64,000 nt of DNA, taken from NCBI RefSeq assembly GCF_900091605.1, contig NZ_FMCQ01000002.1, positions 496,001-560,000 of the forward strand, given 5' to 3'. Positions 42,758 to 50,501 of the stretch are shown here, one piece after another. The notes beneath the pieces are model-generated. The model worked only from the letters and a program-made list of their open reading frames with translations. It did no database searches and was not told the origin of the DNA. Every line of letters starts with the position of its first letter. The stretch's first letter is position 1. Made by a program: the position numbers and the translations under genes. Source of the DNA: Micromonospora tulbaghiae (GTDB lineage Bacteria > Actinomycetota > Actinomycetes > Mycobacteriales > Micromonosporaceae).

Positions 42758-43636
42758 ATGGAGCGGTTCTGGTTCCTCACCTTCGACGGGCTCGCCTCCG
42801 GGGCGGTGTACGCGGCGTTCGCGCTCGCGCTGGTGCTCATCTGGCGGGCCGCCCGGGTGGTCAACTTCGCCCAGGGCGCGATGGCCGTGGCCACCGCCTA
42901 CGTCGGGTACGCGGTCGTCTCCGCCACCGGCTCGTACTGGCTGGGCCTGGCCGCCGCGATCCTGTCCGGACTGGCCCTGGGCGCGCTGGTGGAGCGGCTG
43001 CTGATGCGGTTCGCCGGCCCCGGCGGCCCGCTCAACCAGGTGATCGTCGCGCTCGGCCTGGTGCTCGTCATCCAGGCGATGCTCGGCATGGTCTTCGGCA
43101 ACGACTACCGGCCCGCCCCGGCACCGTTCGACACCGACGCGCTCACCATCGGCGGGGTGGCCGCGCTGTCCCCGTACGACCTGTGGGTGCTCGGCTCGGC
43201 GCTCACAGTGGTGGCGCTGCTCGCGCTGCTGTTCACCCGTACCCCGGTCGGCCTGCGCATGCGGGCCGCCGCGTTCGCACCCGAGGTGTCCCGGCTGCTC
43301 GGCGTCAGCGTCGGCCGGATGCTCACACTGGGCTGGGCGCTCGCCGCCGGGGTCGGCGCGCTCGCCGGCATGCTGGTCGTCCCCACCGGACTCGGCCTGC
43401 ACTCGCACGCCATGGACCTGGTATTCGTGGTCGCGTTCACCGCCGCCGTGGTCGGCGGCCTGGACAGCCCGGTCGGCGCTGTCGTCGGCGGCCTGCTGGT
43501 CGGGCTGATCCTGTCCTACGTCACCGGCTACCTGGGACCGGACACCACCCCGCTGGCCGTCCTGGTGTTGCTGCTGGCCGTCCTGCTGGTCCGCCCCGGC
43601 GGGCTCTTCTCCGCGGCGAGAGCGAGGCACGTGTGA
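42758..43636 (+). CDS. livH: Branched-chain-type ABC transporter permease 1
   Basis: 292 aa, about eight membrane segments. DGLASGAVYAAFALALVLI at the start and NFAQGAMAVATAYVGY, then NQVIVALGLVLVIQAMLG, and AFTAAVVGGLDSPVGAVVGG are LivH signatures. ATG at 42758 chosen; the GGAAGGGGG site lies about 7 nt upstream. Ends GTGTGA with the next gene. Confidence 0.92.
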   Translation: MERFWFLTFDGLASGAVYAAFALALVLIWRAARVVNFAQGAMAVATAYVGYAVVSATGSYWLGLAAAILSGLALGALVERLLMRFAGPGGPLNQVIVALGLVLVIQAMLGMVFGNDYRPAPAPFDTDALTIGGVAALSPYDLWVLGSALTVVALLALLFTRTPVGLRMRAAAFAPEVSRLLGVSVGRMLTLGWALAAGVGALAGMLVVPTGLGLHSHAMDLVFVVAFTAAVVGGLDSPVGAVVGGLLVGLILSYVTGYLGPDTTPLAVLVLLLAVLLVRPGGLFSAARARHV

Positions 43637-44775
43637 CGAGCACACCCACCGAGATCGCGCCCGCCGCGCCGTCCCCGCTGCGTCGGCTGCTCCCCGGCGC
43701 ACCCGCCGGACGCGAGGCGCGCGGATCCACGCTGCTGCGCCACCTCGCGGTGGCCGTATTCGTCGGCACGCTCGTCGTGCTGGTCACCAACCAGCTCGCG
43801 CCGTACCAGAACCTCCAGGTGGCGCGCGTCTGCGCGTTCCTCTGCGTCACCGCCGGGCACACCGTGCTGGTCGGGCTCAACGGCCAGCTCTCCCTCGGGC
43901 ACGGCGCGCTGATGGCCACCGGCGCGTACACCATGGCGCTGACCCAGCAGGCCCTCGACGAGCGGGCCGTACGCGGCTGGTGGACGCTGCCCGCGTCGCT
44001 GCTCGCGGCCGTCGCGGTGACCGCGCTCGGCGGGCTCGTCGTCGGGCTGGCGGCGGCCCGGCTGCGCGGCCCCTACCTGGCCGGTGTGACCCTGGCCGTG
44101 GCGACGCTCGTCCCGGCGGTCACCACGATCTTCACCGGCGTGTTCAACGGCGAGCAGGGTCTGCCGTTCCCGGCCCAGACGCCACCGGCGGCACTCGGCG
44201 CCTACTTCCAGCCCGAACGCTGGCTGGCCTGGATCGCGCTGGCCGCCGCGCTGCTCACCATGCTGCTGCTGGCGAACCTGGTCCGCAGCCGCTTCGGCCG
44301 GTCCCTGCGGGCGGTCCGCGACGACGAGGTCGCCGCCCGGCTCGCCGGTATCCCGGTGGCCCGCACGCAGGTGCTCGCGTTCGTGGTCAGCGCCGCCTGC
44401 GCCGGCCTGGGCGGCGGCGTGTACGCCATGCTCACCGCCACCGTCGCGCCCGGCAAGTTCCCGCTGGACCTGTCGCTGTTCCTGCTCATGGCGATCGTGA
44501 TCGGCGGGCTGGGCAGCCTGGCCGGCGCGGTCTGGGGAGCGGTGCTGCTGGTGGCGCTCCAGGACCTGCCCGGTCTGCTCACCGAACACCTCAGCCTCTC
44601 CGCCGGGCTGGCTCAGCGGCTGGAGGGCAACCTCGCGCTCGCCGTGTTCGGCCTGGTCCTCATCGTCGTCATGCTCGCCGCCCCGGGCGGCATCGCCGGG
44701 GGCGTCCGCGCCGTGCGCGCCCGGCTGCTCGCGGCGCTGCGCCGTCGCCGGGCCACCCGGTCGCCGGACCGCTGA
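43633..44775 (+). CDS. livM: Branched-chain-type ABC transporter permease 2
   Basis: 380 aa, about nine membrane segments after a 35-residue tail. NLQVARVCAFLCVTAGHTVLVG and GLNGQLSLGHGALMATGAY are LivM hallmarks; SLRAVRDDEVAARLAGIPV follows, and VIGGLGSLAGAVWGA near the end. GTG overlaps livH by four bases. Confidence 0.92.
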   Translation: MTSTPTEIAPAAPSPLRRLLPGAPAGREARGSTLLRHLAVAVFVGTLVVLVTNQLAPYQNLQVARVCAFLCVTAGHTVLVGLNGQLSLGHGALMATGAYTMALTQQALDERAVRGWWTLPASLLAAVAVTALGGLVVGLAAARLRGPYLAGVTLAVATLVPAVTTIFTGVFNGEQGLPFPAQTPPAALGAYFQPERWLAWIALAAALLTMLLLANLVRSRFGRSLRAVRDDEVAARLAGIPVARTQVLAFVVSAACAGLGGGVYAMLTATVAPGKFPLDLSLFLLMAIVIGGLGSLAGAVWGAVLLVALQDLPGLLTEHLSLSAGLAQRLEGNLALAVFGLVLIVVMLAAPGGIAGGVRAVRARLLAALRRRRATRSPDR

Positions 44776-44825
44776 CCTCACCGGTTCCACCCACCGTTCG
44801 CACCGTCGCACCGGATTGGAGAACC

Positions 44826-46097
44826 ATGCGCCCCACCACCCGCCGCGTTCTCGCGGCCGCCGCAGGCCTGGCCCTGCTGGCCGCGTTACCTGCTTGCGCC
44901 GACGACGAGAAGCAGGCCGCCGAGAACGTCCCCGGCGTCAGCGACTCCGAGGTCGTCATCGGCACCCACCAACCGCTCACCGGACCGGCCGCGCCCGGCT
45001 ACTCGAAGATCTCCGCCGCCACCAAGGCGTACTTCGAGCACGTCAACAGCAAGGGCGGCGTGCACGGCCGGAAGATCGTCTACAAGGTCATGGACGACGG
45101 CTACAACCCCGCCAACACCGAGAACGTGGTCCGCAAGCTGGTGCTCGACGACAAGGTCTTCGCGCTGCTCGGCGGCCTGGGCACGCCCACGCACACGAAC
45201 GTGCTGGAGTTCGTCAAGACGCAGAAGGTGCCGGACCTGTTCGTCGCCTCCGGCAGCCGCAACTGGAACCAGCCGGACAAGTATCCGACGACGTTCGGCT
45301 GGCAGCCCGACTACACGGTCGAGGGCAAGATCCTGGCCGGCTACGTCAAGCGCGAGTTCCCCGGCGCGAAGGTCTGCCACTTCGGGCAGAACGACGACTT
45401 CGGGCGGGACTCGCTGGCCGGCGTCGAGCAGGTCCTCGGCCCGGTCGCGGCGAAGCAGACGTACACCACCACCAACCAGCAGGTCGGCCCGGCGATCGGG
45501 GCGCTGCGCGCGGCCGGCTGCCAGGTGGTCGTCGCGGCGACCATCCCCGGCTTCACCGCGCTCGCCATGGGCCAGGCCGCCGGGCAGGGCTTCAAGGCGC
45601 AGTGGGTGGTGTCCAACGTGGGCGCCGACTACACCACGCTGTCCGCGCAGCTCGGCGACAAGAAGGTGATCCTCGAGGGCATGGTGGCCGACAACTACCT
45701 GCCGAACGTGGCCGACACCGCGAACCCGTGGATCCAGGAGTTCACCAAGATCCACCAGAAGTACAACGCCGGCAACCCGGTCGACGGCAACGCGATCTAC
45801 GGCTACTCGATGGCGTACACGTTCGTGCAGGCGATGCTCGCCGCCGGGCCCGATCCCACCCGGGAGAAGCTGGTCGAGGCCGTGCGCAAGGGCGGCTTCC
45901 GCGGCCCGGGCCTGGTCCCCTTCCGGTACGCCGAGGGCGTGCACGCCGGCTACGGCGGGGTCCGGCTCACCAAGGTGAGCAACGGCGTGCAGGCGTACTT
46001 CGGTCCCGCGTACACCACCGACGACGGTGACGGCGCCGTCACCGAGTTCACCGACCCGCCGACGAACCCGCCCGCGGACGCCGTGCCGACGTCCTGA
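44826..46097 (+). CDS. livK: Branched-chain-type ABC transporter substrate-binding lipoprotein
   Basis: 423 aa. Signal and lipobox LPAC near residue 24. Mature domain: IGTHQPLTGPAAPGYSKISA, FEHVNSKGGVHGRKIVYKV, DDKVFALLGGLGTPTHTNV and FGQNDDFGRDSLAGVEQVL, the periplasmic-binding (Leu/Ile/Val-type) fold often used for aromatic, amide or steroid-like ligands in actinomycetes. GGAG 4 nt before the ATG. A hairpin at 46111-46139 follows. Confidence 0.92.
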   Translation: MRPTTRRVLAAAAGLALLAALPACADDEKQAAENVPGVSDSEVVIGTHQPLTGPAAPGYSKISAATKAYFEHVNSKGGVHGRKIVYKVMDDGYNPANTENVVRKLVLDDKVFALLGGLGTPTHTNVLEFVKTQKVPDLFVASGSRNWNQPDKYPTTFGWQPDYTVEGKILAGYVKREFPGAKVCHFGQNDDFGRDSLAGVEQVLGPVAAKQTYTTTNQQVGPAIGALRAAGCQVVVAATIPGFTALAMGQAAGQGFKAQWVVSNVGADYTTLSAQLGDKKVILEGMVADNYLPNVADTANPWIQEFTKIHQKYNAGNPVDGNAIYGYSMAYTFVQAMLAAGPDPTREKLVEAVRKGGFRGPGLVPFRYAEGVHAGYGGVRLTKVSNGVQAYFGPAYTTDDGDGAVTEFTDPPTNPPADAVPTS

Positions 46098-46110
46098 CCA
46101 CAGTGCTGTC

Positions 46111-46139
46111 GCCGGGCGGCCGGGTGCCGGTCGCCCGGC
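46111..46139 (+). terminator. Hairpin terminator after the liv-type operon
   Basis: GCCGGGCG (46111-46118) and CGCCCGGC (46132-46139), perfect 8-bp stem with an inner CCGG/CCGG pair, 13 bp after the livK stop. The TetR gene starts beyond it with its own promoter-like TAGAGT (46150-46155). Confidence 0.5.
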
Positions 46140-46192
46140 GGCACGCACGTAGAGTGGCCGCCGGCAGACGAGCAACAGGAGAGCCCGTACCC

Positions 46193-46819
46193 ATGATCGA
46201 GCTGGAGACCGACCCGCCGGAGCGGGTGGACGGCCGGGCGGCGCGGGCCGAGCGGACCCGCGCCGCGATCGTGGAGGCGCACCTGGCCCTGATCGACTCC
46301 GGTGACCTGCGGCCCACCGGGGAACGGATCGCCGAGCGGGCCGGGGTGTCGCTGCGCACGCTCTGGACCAACTTCAAGGACATGGAGACGCTGTTCGCCG
46401 CGACCGGGCGGCGGGTCGGCGAGCGGCAGGCCGCGCTCTGGCGGCCGGTGTCGCCGGAGCTGCCGCTGACCGCCCGGATCGCCGCGTTCTGCGACCAGCG
46501 CGCCCGGCTGCTGGAGGTGCTGGCGCCCTCGGCCCGCGCGTCGGCGCTGCGGGAGCCGTTCTCCCCGCAGTTGCGCCGCAACCGGGAGGCGGCCGTCACC
46601 CGGGTCCGGCAGGAGATCGAGGCGGTGTTCGCCCCGGAGCTGGCGCAGGCCGGGCCGGGCCGGGAACAGTTGGTGGACGCGCTCACGGTGGCCGGCACCT
46701 GGTCGGCCTGGTCGATGATGCGCGACTCGATGGGGCTCGACGTCGACGCCGCCCGCGCCGTGATGGCCCGTACGCTCGGCGCGCTGCTGGTCGACGCGAT
46801 CGCCGCCGGCCTGCGCTGA
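46193..46819 (+). CDS. TetR-family transcriptional regulator
   Basis: 208 aa. N-terminal HTH: AARAERTRAAIVEAHLALID, then GERIAERAGVSLRTLWTNFKDMETLF (recognition helix). The C-terminal ligand domain is Ala/Arg-rich without recognisable signature. GGAGAG lies about 9 nt upstream of ATG 46193; TAGAGT at 46150 gives a separate promoter. Likely regulates the liv-type importer via 41169-41183; inference. Confidence 0.9.
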   Translation: MIELETDPPERVDGRAARAERTRAAIVEAHLALIDSGDLRPTGERIAERAGVSLRTLWTNFKDMETLFAATGRRVGERQAALWRPVSPELPLTARIAAFCDQRARLLEVLAPSARASALREPFSPQLRRNREAAVTRVRQEIEAVFAPELAQAGPGREQLVDALTVAGTWSAWSMMRDSMGLDVDAARAVMARTLGALLVDAIAAGLR

Positions 46820-46856
46820 CGCTCCCGGCGGCCTGAGCTGAGCGCCCCGGCGGCCG

Positions 46857-47444
46857 TCAGGCGATCTCGCCGGCGGCCGCGACCTCGCCGAGCTGACCCA
46901 GCGTGCTCAGGTAGGTGTCGTGCAGCTCGTCGGTGGCCGCCGTGCACGCGTCGGAGACGGTGACGATGCGGTACCCGTGGTCGACCGCCTGGTAGGCGGT
47001 GCCGGTGACGGCCAGGTTCGTCGCGACGCCGGTGAACACGACTGTCCGCACGCCCCGGCCGCGCAGGATCAGGTCCAGTTCGGTGCCGAAGAACCCGCCG
47101 AGCCGGGTGGAGGTGACGACGACGTCGCCCGGCTGCCGCGCGACCTCGTCGACGATCCGGGTCTTCGGGTCGCCCTCCAGGAACGCCCCGTGTTCCCTGA
47201 TCATGGCGAAGCTCGGGGTGTTGGCGATCAGGTCCGGATAGCCGGGCCGGTAGGCGACGCGGGTGAAGACGACCAGGCCGCCCGCCGCCCGCGCGGCGAC
47301 GGCGACCCGGGCCGCGTTCGCCGCCACGCCGTGCCGGGCCACCTGGCCGGCGAAGAACGGGCCGAAGACGCCGTCCGGGCTGACCACCTCGTGTTGCCAG
47401 TGGACGCCCACGACCGCGGTGTGCGCCCAGTCGATGCGCTGCAT
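46857..47444 (-). CDS. Isochorismatase-fold protein lacking the catalytic triad
   Basis: 195 aa. The fold is clear: VVGVHWQHEVVSPDG, RLGGFFGTELDLILRGRGV, and FTGVATNLAVTGTAYQAVDH match the cysteine-hydrolase (isochorismatase/nicotinamidase) layout. The catalytic Asp of strand 1 is His15, the Lys before 'xRxxxF' is Ser112, and the nucleophilic Cys of 'ATNxC' is Ala145. All three triad positions are therefore replaced, so hydrolase activity is unlikely. ATG 10 nt downstream of the GDE gene stop, same strand. Possibly a binding or scaffold protein. Confidence 0.8.
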   Translation of the reverse strand: MQRIDWAHTAVVGVHWQHEVVSPDGVFGPFFAGQVARHGVAANAARVAVAARAAGGLVVFTRVAYRPGYPDLIANTPSFAMIREHGAFLEGDPKTRIVDEVARQPGDVVVTSTRLGGFFGTELDLILRGRGVRTVVFTGVATNLAVTGTAYQAVDHGYRIVTVSDACTAATDELHDTYLSTLGQLGEVAAAGEIA

Positions 47445-47454
47445 GTCGATCCCG

Positions 47455-49542
47455 TCACGGTGCGGAGAGTTGCTGCGGCGCCAGCTCGTAGCGGCTCAGG
47501 CCGCCGGCGGCGGTGCTCCTGCCGAAGGCGTCCCGGCGCCCCCAGCGGCCGGGGACGTCGAGCAACGCCACGTAGTCGAGGCTAGCAGGCAGGGCGGGCC
47601 GGGCCACGAGATCGTCGCCGACCGGCCGGAGCCCGAGCATCGTCCGCAGGAGCAGCAGCGGCGCCCCGGCCGACCAGGCCTGCGGGCTGCACGCGGTCGG
47701 ATAGCGGATCGGGTAGCGGGTCTCGGACCGGGCGTGCCCGGCGAACGCCTCCGGCAGCCGGCCGTCGTAGAAGGCCGCCGCGTCCAGGATGCCGGCCGCG
47801 ATGCGGGCCGCCTCGTCGGCGTACCCGTAGCGCCGCAGACCCCAGGCGATGAACGAGTTGTCGAACGGCCAGATGGTCCCGACGTGGTAGCCGACCGGGT
47901 TGTAGCGGGCCTCGCCCTCGGCCAGCGTGCGGACACCCCAGCCGCTGAACATCGCCGGTGACATCAGGTGCCGTACCAGGGCCTCGGCCTTCGGCTCCTC
48001 GACGATGCCGCTCCACAGCAGGTGGCCGATGTTCGACGACAGGGCGTCCACCCGGCGACCGTCGCCGTCCAGCGCCAGCGCCATGTACTCGCCGTCGTCG
48101 ATCCAGAAGTCGTGGTTGAAGCGGCGCCTGAGGTCGGCGGCGTCCCGCTCCAGCCGGTCCGCGTACGCCGGGTCGCGCCAGATCTCGCGGGCCAGCCGGG
48201 CGGTGCGCACCTTCGCGTCGTACGCGTACCCCTGGAGTTCGCAGGTGGCGCGCGGGAAGCCCGGCAGCCGGCCGTCGCGGTGGGAGATGCTGTCCCAGGA
48301 GTCCTTCCAGCACTGGTTCTCCAGGCCGTTCACCGGGTTGCGCCGCTCGTAGGAGACGTAGCCGTTGCCGGCCCGGTCGGCGTAGTGGTCGATCCAGTCG
48401 ACGGCCGCCCGCGCCTCCTGCTCCACCGCGCGTACGAGGGCGGCGTCGCCGGTCCACCGCTCGTACTCGTCGAGCAGCACGAGGAACAGGGGAGTGGCGT
48501 CCGCGCTGCCGAAGTAGGGGCTGTGCGGTGTCTCGTCGAAGACGGTCAGCTCGCCGTAGCGCATCTCGTGCAGGATCCGGCCCGGCTCCTCCTCCCGGAA
48601 GTCGTCGATCCGGCTGCCCTGGCGGAAGGCGAGCACGGTGAGCGTGGTGGCGGCGAGTTCGGGTGCGAACGGCAGCGCCTGGAGGCTGGTGAGGATGCTG
48701 TCGCGGCCGAACAGGCACATGAACCAGGGCAACCCGGCGGCCAGGACGCACCCGGCTCCGGCGAGGAACGGACTGAACCGCAGCGCGGCCAGGTCGATGA
48801 GGCTCTGCCGGTAGGTGTTCTGCAACGGTCCCCAGCTGGTCTCCAGGCGCGGCGCCCGGTCCAGCCACTCCCGTAGCTCGGCGGGCTTGTTCCGGGCGTG
48901 GCCCTCGACCCGTCCGGGCAGGCTGAGCCGCTCCAGCCCTCGGGGCAGGGAGAGGTCCGGCTCGGCGCTCAACCGGGTCTGCCACCGGCCGTGCGGTTCG
49001 ATGTGCACGCGCAGCGTCAGGCCGCTCTCGTCCACCTCCGCCGGAGCCGTCGCCGACACGATCGTCTCGCGGCGGTAGCGTTCGCGCTGGTAACCCAGGA
49101 CGAGTCGCGGGCCGTCGACCCGCCGGTAGTGCCGCCCCTCGCGGTTCGTCGCGCCCTCCTTGACCGCGAAGAGGTCCGCGAAGTCCGCGTCCACCTCGAT
49201 CCGCACGGTCAGGTCGACGGGCCGCCGGTCGTTGTTGACCAGGAGCAGGTCCTCCTGGAGTCCGGTGTCGAGCCGGTGGGTCCGGCGCACCTCCAGCGTG
49301 CTGTTGACGTAGACGTCCTGACTGCCCGGAACCAGGTAGAACCGGTTCTCGAAGTACTGGATGTCGTCGATGGACAGCGTGCTGAGCCGCTCGCCGTCGA
49401 TGGTGAGCTGCCACCGGGACAGCAGGCGGGTGTCGTGGGCGAACAGGCCGTGGGTGGCGTCGGCCGCCGGGACGATGTCGCCCGCCCGGTCGCAGACCAG
49501 GAAGATCGTCCCGTCGAAGATGCCGACGTGGCCGTCAGCCAT
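47455..49542 (-). CDS. Glycogen debranching-like enzyme, amylo-alpha-1,6-glucosidase type
   Basis: 695 aa. N-terminal GDE_N_bis-like domain (residues 1-220: THGLFAHDTRLLSRWQLTIDG), followed by an (alpha/alpha)6 barrel: SWGPLQNTYRQSLIDLAALRF, GLPWFMCLFGRDSILTSLQ (conserved GRD), ENQCWKDSWDS, YDAKVRTARLA and GYHVGTIWPFDNSFIAWGL. The family removes alpha-1,6-linked glucose or related sugars; substrate unproven. ATG overlaps the SCP2 stop by eight bases. Confidence 0.9.
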   Translation of the reverse strand: MADGHVGIFDGTIFLVCDRAGDIVPAADATHGLFAHDTRLLSRWQLTIDGERLSTLSIDDIQYFENRFYLVPGSQDVYVNSTLEVRRTHRLDTGLQEDLLLVNNDRRPVDLTVRIEVDADFADLFAVKEGATNREGRHYRRVDGPRLVLGYQRERYRRETIVSATAPAEVDESGLTLRVHIEPHGRWQTRLSAEPDLSLPRGLERLSLPGRVEGHARNKPAELREWLDRAPRLETSWGPLQNTYRQSLIDLAALRFSPFLAGAGCVLAAGLPWFMCLFGRDSILTSLQALPFAPELAATTLTVLAFRQGSRIDDFREEEPGRILHEMRYGELTVFDETPHSPYFGSADATPLFLVLLDEYERWTGDAALVRAVEQEARAAVDWIDHYADRAGNGYVSYERRNPVNGLENQCWKDSWDSISHRDGRLPGFPRATCELQGYAYDAKVRTARLAREIWRDPAYADRLERDAADLRRRFNHDFWIDDGEYMALALDGDGRRVDALSSNIGHLLWSGIVEEPKAEALVRHLMSPAMFSGWGVRTLAEGEARYNPVGYHVGTIWPFDNSFIAWGLRRYGYADEAARIAAGILDAAAFYDGRLPEAFAGHARSETRYPIRYPTACSPQAWSAGAPLLLLRTMLGLRPVGDDLVARPALPASLDYVALLDVPGRWGRRDAFGRSTAAGGLSRYELAPQQLSAP

Positions 49543-49903
49543 CGTCGTCTCCCCGGTGTCGTTCCGGGCGCGAGCCGGGCGGGGAGGGGAACAGTCGGCG
49601 TACGGTCGCGAACAGCCGCGGGCTGCCCTCCACCTCGGCCTCGCCGCGCAGGACCGTGGTCAGGAAGTACGCCTCGCCCCGCGCGATCCGGTCGAAGACG
49701 GCCCGGTCCGCCCGGACGACCGCGTCCCCGCCGGTGGCCTGCCGCGCCGCGGTGACCTCGCCCCGGGCGATGGAGACCAGCCAGTGGTCGACCGAGCCGT
49801 CGCCGGCGATGTCGAACCGGACGGTGCCCTCGTGCAGCGCTGTCAGCCCGCGCTGCCTGTGCTGCCCCAGGCTCCGGAAGAACTCTTCGGTGGCGTCGAC
49901 CAT
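49535..49903 (-). CDS. SCP2 sterol-carrier-like protein
   Basis: 122 aa. TVRFDIAGDGSVDHWLVSIARGE and AVVRADRAVFDRIARGE, then FLTTVLRGEAEVEG, follow the SCP2 fold (hydrophobic-ligand pocket). GGAGGG 4 nt before the ATG. First gene of a three-gene minus-strand set with the debranching-like enzyme and the isochorismatase-fold protein. Confidence 0.82.
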   Translation of the reverse strand: MVDATEEFFRSLGQHRQRGLTALHEGTVRFDIAGDGSVDHWLVSIARGEVTAARQATGGDAVVRADRAVFDRIARGEAYFLTTVLRGEAEVEGSPRLFATVRRLFPSPPGSRPERHRGDDDG

Positions 49904-49986
49904 CGGCCCTCCTCCCGATGGCGCTATTCCCCGCCACGGGGCCTGTCGCCTCACCCGGAACGGGTGAAACCGGGGAAGCCGGAGAC

Positions 49987-50403
49987 CTAGTCCTCGCGCA
50001 GCAGGCGCAGGATTCTGGCCAGCTCGGTCCGGTCCTCCGGTGCGAGCGCGCCGAAGAACCGTGCCGCCTCGGTGGCCCGCGCCTGCCGGATGGCGGTGCC
50101 CACCCGCTCGCCCTCGGCGGTGGGGGCGACAAGCGTGGCCCGCCGGTCGTCCGGGTCGGGCCGGCGCTCGACCAGGCCCCGCTCCTGCAACCCGTCGACC
50201 ACCTCGGTGGCCGAGCGCGGCGCGATGCGCAGGTGCTCGGCGAGTGCGCCGGGCCGCAGCGCGCCGTGACGCATCAGCACGCCGAGCGCCCGCGCCTGCC
50301 CGGGGCTGATCTCCCACGGCTCCAGCGCGCGTTTGGTCTGGTGACGCAGTCGGCGGGTCACCGCCCAGAACGTCTCGGCCAGGCTCTCGTCGCTGCCGCT
50401 CAC
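49987..50403 (-). CDS. MarR-family transcriptional regulator
   Basis: 138 aa. Winged helix: ISPGQARALGVLMRHGALRPGALAEHL, recognition RIAPRSATEVVDGLQERGLVERRPDP and wing DDRRATLVAPT. No Shine-Dalgarno at GTG 50403; TACCGT 7 nt upstream suggests a leaderless transcript. Divergent from the ABC exporter; the TGAGGTAACCTCA palindrome (50444-50456) lies between, so it probably represses both. Confidence 0.9.
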   Translation of the reverse strand: MSGSDESLAETFWAVTRRLRHQTKRALEPWEISPGQARALGVLMRHGALRPGALAEHLRIAPRSATEVVDGLQERGLVERRPDPDDRRATLVAPTAEGERVGTAIRQARATEAARFFGALAPEDRTELARILRLLRED

Positions 50404-50443
50404 GGGGAATACGGTAGCAGTATTTCGTGTTGCTCCCTCATGT

Positions 50444-50482
50444 TGAGGTAACCTCAGCATTGTCGTTAACCTCAGCATCGTC
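50444..50482. promoter_or_regulatory. MarR operator with repeated half-site
   Basis: TGAGGTAACCTCA (50444-50456) is a perfect 13-nt palindrome; AACCTCAGCAT recurs at 50468-50478, so one extra half-site is present. It lies between the MarR gene and the ABC exporter (TTG 50502). Confidence 0.7.
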
Positions 50483-50501
50483 CCCCACATGAGGAGCACC
50501 C

